DNA of 64,000 bases from assembly GCA_965214585.1 (NCBI GenBank), contig OZ243957.1, positions 4,464,001 to 4,528,000 on the forward strand. The letters run 5' to 3'. The DNA comes from JAHCHG01 sp965214585 (GTDB taxonomy: Bacteria > Acidobacteriota > Blastocatellia > Pyrinomonadales > Pyrinomonadaceae). Below, piece after piece: positions 58,848-64,000 of this stretch. Positions within the stretch are counted from its first letter, which is position 1; the number at the start of each line of letters is the position of its first letter. The notes under the pieces are model-generated. The model did not search any database. It was not told where the DNA came from and saw nothing but the letters and a program-made list of their open reading frames with translations. Both the position numbers and the translations under genes were made by a program.

Positions 58848-59546
58848 ATGAGAAAATTTTTAACGGCAAAATGGCGGGATTTGGTAATGGCAAATTATGA
58901 AATCGAGCCGTCTTTGCTCGCAGATTTTGTGCCGAACGGAACTGAATTAGACTTTCACGACGGGAAATGCTTTGTCAGTCTTGTGGCGTTTATGTTCTTG
59001 GAAACAAAGGTTTTGCGCGTTGCCGTCCCGTTTCATATTAATTTTGAGGAAGTGAATCTGCGGTTTTATGTAAAGCGCGAAACGGCGGAAGAAACGAGGC
59101 GCGGCGTAACTTTTATCAAGGAAATCGTGCCGCGTTTGGCGATTGCGAAAATTGCCCGTTTTTTCTATGGCGAACCCTACGAAGCGTGGAAGATGTCGCA
59201 CGAAAAAAGCGGAAACGATCTGCGTTACGACTGGCGGAAAGGCGGAAACGAAAATTATATTAAACTGAAAATCGGCGAAAATACGGGCGTTCCAAAAGAA
59301 AATTCGGGCGGCGAATTTATCATCGAACATTATTGGGGCTATACAAAACGCGGCGAAAACCGAACGGACGAATACAAGGTCGAACATCCGAAATGGGAAC
59401 TTTTTGCGGTTGAAGATTACGAAATAAAAGCCGATTTCGGCAAACTTTACGGTAAGCGTTTTTCCCATTTAACCAACGAGAAACCGCACTCGATTTTTAT
59501 GGCAAAAGGCTCGGAAGTATCGGTTTATAAAGGAGAAAAGATGTAA
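58848..59546 (+). CDS. DUF2071 (YqjF-like) protein
   Basis: 232 residues. The pattern FLTAKWRDLVMANYEI, LVAFMFLETKVLRVAVP, INFEEVNLRFYVKRE and GVTFIKEIVPRLAIAKIARFFYGEPY is typical of DUF2071, an acetoacetate-decarboxylase-like fold without a known reaction. The C-terminus has VEHPKWELFAVEDYEI and the tail SIFMAKGSEVSVYKG. It precedes folA, with a short inverted repeat (AACGGTTAATTG) between them. Confidence 0.88.
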   Translation: MRKFLTAKWRDLVMANYEIEPSLLADFVPNGTELDFHDGKCFVSLVAFMFLETKVLRVAVPFHINFEEVNLRFYVKRETAEETRRGVTFIKEIVPRLAIAKIARFFYGEPYEAWKMSHEKSGNDLRYDWRKGGNENYIKLKIGENTGVPKENSGGEFIIEHYWGYTKRGENRTDEYKVEHPKWELFAVEDYEIKADFGKLYGKRFSHLTNEKPHSIFMAKGSEVSVYKGEKM

Positions 59547-59627
59547 ATGGTTGATTGTAAACGGTTAATTGGTTTTTTCGATTTGAGCCAAACAATTAAC
59601 TATTTACAATTAACCGTTTGCTAAATT

Positions 59628-60098
59628 ATGATCGGAATTGTTGCAGTTGCAAAAAATTACGCCATCGGCAAAAACGGAAAACTGCCGTGGCATCATTCGG
59701 CGGATTTGAAGTTTTTTAAGCGCACGACTTTGGGAAATGCGGTTGTGATGGGTTTTAATACTTGGCGATCAATCGGGAAACCTTTGCCAAAACGCTTGAA
59801 TATTGTGCTTTCGGATTCGCACAATATTGAACATCAGCCGAATGTTCTGCTTTTGCGAAGCGTCGAGGAAGTCGCGGCGTTGGAGAAATATTTGAACTGC
59901 GATTTGTTCGTTATCGGCGGAGCGCAAACTTATAAAAATTTTGCGGATGTGACCAAAAAATGGATAGTTACAAGAATTCCCGAAACAGTTGAAGATGCGG
60001 ATACATTTATGCCGTTGGATTTTCTGGACGAATTTGTTTTTCAGAAATCAGAGGAACTCGAAAGCGGTTTGTTTGTGGAAACTTTTGCGAAAAAATGA
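59628..60098 (+). CDS. folA: Dihydrofolate reductase
   Basis: 156 residues. Motifs: IGIVAVAKNYAIGKNGKLPWH, the catalytic acid in SADLKFFKR (Asp near 27), VVMGFNTWRSIGKPLP, the FVIGGAQTYKNF loop. It reduces dihydrofolate with NADPH. thyA is not adjacent; the gene is enclosed by inverted repeats with DUF2071 and DUF962 genes. Confidence 0.94.
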   Translation: MIGIVAVAKNYAIGKNGKLPWHHSADLKFFKRTTLGNAVVMGFNTWRSIGKPLPKRLNIVLSDSHNIEHQPNVLLLRSVEEVAALEKYLNCDLFVIGGAQTYKNFADVTKKWIVTRIPETVEDADTFMPLDFLDEFVFQKSEELESGLFVETFAKK

Positions 60099-60139
60099 AT
60101 TTGTAGTAGAATCCGGTTAAAAACAGGAGAAAAAAACTT

Positions 60140-60454
60140 ATGATGGGCGGAAAAGATTGGGACGAATGGGTTGACGAATATGCGGAATCGCACACGCATC
60201 CGATTAACAAATTGACGCACAAAATTGGGATTCCGATGATTGCGTTGAGTCTGCCGTTTTTTGTCGTGGCGATTTTTGTTAAGGGATTTTGGGTTCTGCC
60301 CGTTTCGTTTTTCGTGATCGGCTGGATTCTGCAATTTGTCGGACATTATTTTGAAGGCAAACCGCCGGAGTTTTTCAAAGATTACCGCTTTCTATTCGTC
60401 GGCTTGCGCTGGTGGCTGAAAAAAATGCGCGTGGATGAGAAACACGAACATTGA
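60140..60454 (+). CDS. DUF962/Mpo1-like membrane protein
   Basis: 104 residues. The signature ESHTHPINKLTHKIGIP and FVGHYFEGKPPEF with two or three helices (MIALSLPFFVVAIFVKGFW; VLPVSFFVIGWILQ) is that of the DUF962/Mpo1 family, iron-dependent dioxygenases of 2-hydroxy fatty acid breakdown in yeast. The conserved His residues (HTHP, H of THK, H of GHY) are present. Enzyme activity in bacteria is inferred. Confidence 0.88.
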   Translation: MMGGKDWDEWVDEYAESHTHPINKLTHKIGIPMIALSLPFFVVAIFVKGFWVLPVSFFVIGWILQFVGHYFEGKPPEFFKDYRFLFVGLRWWLKKMRVDEKHEH

Positions 60455-60478
60455 TTGTTGGAAAGAATAAGAGATTTT

Positions 60479-60731
60479 GCCCGCGAAACACGCGGAAAGG
60501 CGCGGAATAAAGAAGAAATATTTGCCGCAGATGAACGCGAATGAACACAGATTTCAAGAAAATATTTAACAGGGATGAAGGTGATAAACAGGGATTTTTT
60601 TAAAGTTTGAAAAACGAAACGGGTAAAACCCAAAAGCCTTTTCTGAAATTTGAAATCTTCCTTCTATCCCAATAATCTCCTTCATCCCTGTTAAATTTTC
60701 TTTTCTTTTTTTCGCGCTCATTCGCGGGCAA
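60479..60731. repeat. AACAGGGAT palindromic element, copy 2 (inverted)
   Basis: The 318-bp gap 60455-60772 is filled by it. The core 60563-60697 is the near-perfect reverse complement of copy 1 at 58660-58795; arms have GCGGAAAGGCGCGG and GCGCTCATTCGCGGG words. Together the two copies bracket 1.8 kb with three genes. Confidence 0.88.
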
Positions 60732-60772
60732 AATTCCTCTCTTTAATTTTAAAAATCGTTTACAATTAAAAA

Positions 60773-61996
60773 ATGCTGTATCTTTCGCAAATTTTGAATC
60801 GTCCGATTTTTGACGCGGGCGGCGAAAAGGTTGCCGTTATCAAGGATGTCATCGTGCGTTACGGCGAAGAAGATTATCCGCTGGTTACGGGTTTGATGGC
60901 TGGTTATCGGCGGCGCAATTTTTTTATGCCGCAGACGAAACTTGCCGCGCTTGAGGTAAGCGGCGCGAAGATGAACTCGAAAATCTTGGATTTGAGTCCG
61001 TTTGAACGGCGCGAAGGCGAGGTTTTGCTGAACAAGGACGTTTTGGACAATCAACTAATTGATGTTGACGGCAAAAGAGTTGTCCGGGTTAATGACGTGC
61101 AGATTATCGAAGTCGGCAAGCGTTGGCGCGTAACCGGCGCGGATGTCAGCTTGCAGGGGTTTCTGCGCCGCCTGATGCCGCAGGGATTTTACGGCAGCGA
61201 GCGAGTTGTCGAAGTGATTGATTGGGCGGATGTCGGCTATCTGGCGACGGATAAAACGGGCGTGGCGGTAAAATTAAAATCTTCAAAAGACAAACTTTCG
61301 CGCCTTCATCCGGTTGAGATCGCCCAACTTGCCGAAACGCTTTCGCCGATTCACCGCACGGAAATTGTCGAATCTTTGGATGATGAAATCGCCGCCGACA
61401 CTTTGGAAGAGATGTCAACGGAAAATCAGGCGCGTGTTTTGGAAGAACTCGACGAAGAACGCGCCGCCGATCTTCTGGAAGAAATGTCGCCCGACGACGC
61501 GGTTGATGTTTTAGGCGAGATGGACAAAGACAAAGCGCGTGAACTTTTCGATTTGATGGAAGAACACGAAAAGGTTGACGTTGCGGAACTGATGGCGTAT
61601 GCGGGCGACACGGCGGGCGGTTTGATGACGACGGAATTTGTAACTTTTCCGAAAGATTTGACCGTTGGCGAGGCGATTGCAAATTTGCGCGAAATGGCGG
61701 AAACGCCGAATATGATTTATTATTTGTATGTCGTCGGCGAGCCGGATTCGTGGAAACTCGAAGGAATCGTCACGCTTCGCACCTTGATTTTAGCTGATCC
61801 GAAACTCTCCTTGGCGGAAATTATGCGAACCGAATTTCAAACCGCCCGAACAAACGAACCCGCCGAAGAAGTTTCCTTAAAAATTGCCGAATACAATTTG
61901 CTCGCGCTTCCCGTAATTGACGACGTTGGCGAAATCGCCGGAATCGTTACGGTTGACGACGCGATGGAAATTCTGCTGCCGAGAAGATTCGATTAA
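60773..61996 (+). CDS. PRC-barrel/MgtE_N/CBS protein without a channel domain
   Basis: 407 residues. Two PRC-barrel segments (about 1-75, YLSQILNRPIFDAGGEKVAVIKDV; and 85-165), the MgtE N-terminal helical repeats (180-270: HPVEIAQLAETLSPIHRTEIVESLDDE and onward) and a CBS pair (275-400). Full MgtE has a five-helix magnesium channel after the CBS pair, which is missing here. It is likely a magnesium- or nucleotide-sensing regulator; related stand-alone forms are known. The region is soluble. Confidence 0.87.
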   Translation: MLYLSQILNRPIFDAGGEKVAVIKDVIVRYGEEDYPLVTGLMAGYRRRNFFMPQTKLAALEVSGAKMNSKILDLSPFERREGEVLLNKDVLDNQLIDVDGKRVVRVNDVQIIEVGKRWRVTGADVSLQGFLRRLMPQGFYGSERVVEVIDWADVGYLATDKTGVAVKLKSSKDKLSRLHPVEIAQLAETLSPIHRTEIVESLDDEIAADTLEEMSTENQARVLEELDEERAADLLEEMSPDDAVDVLGEMDKDKARELFDLMEEHEKVDVAELMAYAGDTAGGLMTTEFVTFPKDLTVGEAIANLREMAETPNMIYYLYVVGEPDSWKLEGIVTLRTLILADPKLSLAEIMRTEFQTARTNEPAEEVSLKIAEYNLLALPVIDDVGEIAGIVTVDDAMEILLPRRFD

Positions 61997-61998
61997 AC

Positions 61999-62027
61999 CG
62001 TATCGCCGGCTGGAAGCCGGCGATACG
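61999..62027. repeat. Single REP unit
   Basis: CGTATCGCCGGC, TGGAA and GCCGGCGATACG form one perfect hairpin with 12-bp arms. It stands 2 bp after the MgtE_N gene stop and has the same GCCGGCTGGAAGCC words as at 41007. Confidence 0.85.
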
Positions 62028-62060
62028 AGTGTGAAAATGGTTTTTTATATAAAACAAACA

Positions 62061-62090
62061 TTGTCAAACGCTTCGGCAAACTGATAGATT
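62061..62090 (+). promoter_or_regulatory. Promoter of the redoxin gene
   Basis: TTGTCA (62061-62066), an 18-bp spacer and TAGATT (62085-62090). AAGGAG at 62111-62116 serves the ATG at 62129. Confidence 0.5.
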
Positions 62091-62128
62091 CATATTTACA
62101 ACTAACTAAAAAGGAGTAGAAAAAAATT

Positions 62129-62731
62129 ATGAAACGCAAAAGTATTTTATTTGTTACGATTCTGGCTTTGGTCGCGTTCGTCGCTTCGGCAAACACGAGC
62201 AGCGCGAAAGGCGATTTTGCAATCGGTTCGACGATTGAAAATTTCAGTTTGATCGGCACGGACAATAAACAGCATTCGTTCGACGATCTGAAGGGAAAAA
62301 ACGGCGCGATTATCGTTTTTCTTTCGGCGCAATGCCCGGTTGTCAAAATGTATGACGAGCGAATCAACAAAATCGCCGCCGAATACAAAGCGAAGGGAAT
62401 CAATTTTATCGGCGTAAATTCCAACTCAACGGAAGATTTTGCTTGGGTGAAATCGCATTCGGAAGAACTTTATAAATTCCCCGTTTTGATTGACAAAGGA
62501 AATGTCTTGGCGGACAAGTTGGGCGCAACCGTTACGCCGGAATTTTATCAATTTGATGCCGACGGCAAACTCGTTTTTCACGGTCCGGCGGACAACAACC
62601 GCAAAGGCGACAACATCACGGAAAATTACCTGCGCGACGCATTAAACCAGATGCTCTCGAAAAAAGAGATCAAGACAAAAACCGCAAAGGCTTTCGGATG
62701 CACGATCAAGCGCGTAAAGGCGGAAGAATAA
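62129..62731 (+). CDS. Exported redoxin-family (AhpC/TSA-like) protein
   Basis: 200 residues. Signal peptide (MKRKSILFVTILALVAFVASANT). Thioredoxin-like fold with IGSTIENFSLIGTDNKQHSF and FLSAQCPVVKMYDERI: one active-site Cys (CPVV) in place of CxxC, and TPEFYQFDADGKLVFHG later. A further Cys is near the C-terminus (FGCTIKR). The one-cysteine form is known in this subgroup of periplasmic redoxins. The substrate is unknown. Confidence 0.85.
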   Translation: MKRKSILFVTILALVAFVASANTSSAKGDFAIGSTIENFSLIGTDNKQHSFDDLKGKNGAIIVFLSAQCPVVKMYDERINKIAAEYKAKGINFIGVNSNSTEDFAWVKSHSEELYKFPVLIDKGNVLADKLGATVTPEFYQFDADGKLVFHGPADNNRKGDNITENYLRDALNQMLSKKEIKTKTAKAFGCTIKRVKAEE

Positions 62732-62749
62732 AAATTAGGGAAAAGAATA

Positions 62750-62886
62750 ATTTAACAGGGATAAAGGAGATTAACGGGATAATATTTTCTGACTTAGGAA
62801 CGTGCAAATAATAAGTTATAACATTTTGATTTGAATTTATTTAATTATTTTATCCCTGTTCATCACCTTTATCCCTGTTAAATTTT
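62750..62886. repeat. AACAGGGAT palindromic element, copy 3
   Basis: Same ends as at 58660 (TTTAACAGGGATAAAGGAG and its mirror), but the centre is different: it is the ~54-bp AATAAGTTATAACATTTTG sequence that also stands alone at 6847-6900. It fills most of the gap before the last gene. Confidence 0.85.
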
Positions 62887-62931
62887 CTTCGTTTTATTTT
62901 AAGATAAAATTTTTTATCAGCGATATTCAGT

Positions 62932-64000
62932 ATGCAAAAAATACTTATAAATTCCGGCGAAGTGAAAAATAAATTTTATCGCTCCGCAATTCTAATCTGT
63001 GCTATTGTGCTTTTGTTTTCTGTTTCGTTTGCTCAAACGAAGGCGAAAAACAAAAAGGCAGACGCAAACGCGCCGAAAATTACAAAAGTTGACGAAGTTT
63101 CGATCAAAAAACTTCTCGTCCCGCGCGAAAAACCTCTGCTCATAAATTTTTGGGCGACGTGGTGCGTTCCGTGCCGCGAGGAATTTCCCGATTTGGTGGA
63201 AATTGACAACACTTTCAAAGGCAAAATTGATTTTATTACGATTTCCCTTGACGATCTGGCGGAAATCAGCCGCGACGTGCCGAAGTTTTTGAGCGAAATG
63301 AAAGCGGAAATGCCCGCTTATCTGCTCAACACGAACGAAGAAAGCCGAGTTATCAGTTCAATTTCAAAAGACTGGCAGGGCGGTTTGCCGTTTACAATTT
63401 TGTATGATGAAAACGGCGAAGTTGTTCATACAAAGCAAGGAAAGATAAAGCCGGAAATTGTCAAAGAAAAAATTTATGAATTGCTAAACGATAAATCGCC
63501 CGAAGATTCTGATGAGGATGCTCAATTAAAAATTAAAATTTTCAAAGAACTTACAAATTCCGAGAATCCTTTTGAAAAAGGCAAAAACGATGCTCAAAAA
63601 GATTTGGAAAAAGGCGAGATAAAAATTATCAGATACGGCGAAGGAAATGCTGAAACTGCTGAATCCGACAAATTGCTAATTCAAAAATACGGTATAAAAT
63701 TTCCGCAATTCGGCTGTAAAATGACGGATGAACTCCTGAAATATATTCGAGGTTATAATGAAATTGCACAAGAGAAAATTAACGATTTAGTTTCAAAAAT
63801 GCCTGTTGAATCAATCAATTTAAGTTCTTATCCAGAAGAGCAATACAATTATAAAAAAGGAATTGAAGATGCTAAGAAGGACATCGCAAACGGCAAATTT
63901 ATTATTAAAACTTCCGGTTTCGGATTATATCCAAAAGGTGTGCCGGAATATGAAAAAGAAAATTATCCGGTTAAATATCAGAGCTACGGTTGTGTAATTC
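62932..64000 (+). CDS. TlpA-like thioredoxin fused to tandem repeats of unknown type (3' partial)
   Basis: At least 356 codons, open to the window end. An exported thioredoxin domain (signal helix near 18-36; active site WATWCVPCREE; cis-Pro in GGLPFTILYDENGE) occupies about 1-185. After an Asp/Glu-rich link come two similar ~75-residue units: KGKNDAQKDLEKGEIKIIRYGEG ending FPQFGC, and KKGIEDAKKDIANGKFIIKTSG ending YQSYGC. The repeat keeps G-x-x-DA-x-KD and a Gly-Cys near its end. No known domain is recognised. More repeats may follow outside the window. Confidence 0.8.
   Translation, partial: MQKILINSGEVKNKFYRSAILICAIVLLFSVSFAQTKAKNKKADANAPKITKVDEVSIKKLLVPREKPLLINFWATWCVPCREEFPDLVEIDNTFKGKIDFITISLDDLAEISRDVPKFLSEMKAEMPAYLLNTNEESRVISSISKDWQGGLPFTILYDENGEVVHTKQGKIKPEIVKEKIYELLNDKSPEDSDEDAQLKIKIFKELTNSENPFEKGKNDAQKDLEKGEIKIIRYGEGNAETAESDKLLIQKYGIKFPQFGCKMTDELLKYIRGYNEIAQEKINDLVSKMPVESINLSSYPEEQYNYKKGIEDAKKDIANGKFIIKTSGFGLYPKGVPEYEKENYPVKYQSYGCVI

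Noticed and set aside
62129..62731. Selenoprotein form of the redoxin
   Set aside because: The active-site position is a normal TGC codon and there is no in-frame TGA.

Overview
The window looks like a chromosomal segment of an acidobacterium, probably of the Blastocatellia/Pyrinomonadales type. The reasons are two tandem proteins of the acidobacterial VWFA-related family, a large Ser/Thr kinase with a TPR tail, many small lipoproteins, moderate GC with AT-rich islands, and no visible phage or plasmid backbone. The lineage is inferred from gene content only. No rRNA and no CRISPR array were seen; there is one tRNA, a tRNA-Ser(UGA).

Layout. Positions 1-7472 hold an unusual tandem array. Six copies of a ~155-residue gene (here called A) are each followed by the 5' end of a second gene (B). 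Only the last B copy is full length (755 residues, with a glycine-zipper membrane segment and an Ala/Ser/Gln/Arg tail). A DcrB/Eag-like chaperone gene follows it. 7917-12659: recF, a TlpA-like thioredoxin, tRNA-Ser, and a TetR regulator with a FadR-type operator next to a long-chain acyl-CoA synthetase. 12743-19275: a polysaccharide export protein, an RHS/YD-repeat protein with an AT-rich C-terminal module and a small four-helix membrane partner, and a CapD/FlaA1-type sugar-nucleotide dehydratase. 19481-22441: NikR and a TonB-dependent receptor. 22529-26362: an aminotransferase, two lipoproteins and a membrane protein.

27394-34995 is a minus-strand cluster around polyamine-type chemistry. It contains SpeD (fused in frame to a REP-associated tyrosine transposase), a DUF4178 zinc-ribbon protein, a 49-residue membrane protein, DUF350, a membrane-anchored spermidine-synthase-like protein and a FAD oxidoreductase; a VapBC-type pair interrupts it. 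35112-47470: a lipoprotein, the Ser/Thr kinase, a methyltransferase, MscS, a GT2 glycosyltransferase, a stress-type group (SDR, SRPBCC, DUF2945, DUF3140, zinc alcohol dehydrogenase) and murA. 47811-58589: a HIT protein, a TPR lipoprotein, a GAF/sigma-54 activator, a muramidase, the two VWFA proteins and selB. 58848-64000: DUF2071, folA, DUF962, a PRC/MgtE_N/CBS protein, a redoxin and a 3'-truncated thioredoxin fusion.

A second theme is repeats. At least six families of short palindromic or MITE-like elements lie between genes. In several places repeat-derived sequence forms gene ends or in-frame insertions. A RAYT transposase domain sits beside a cluster of REP-like palindromes and is fused to speD. 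The strongest candidates for an undescribed system are the A-B cassette array and the SpeD-RAYT fusion inside the DUF4178/DUF350/aminopropyltransferase cluster.
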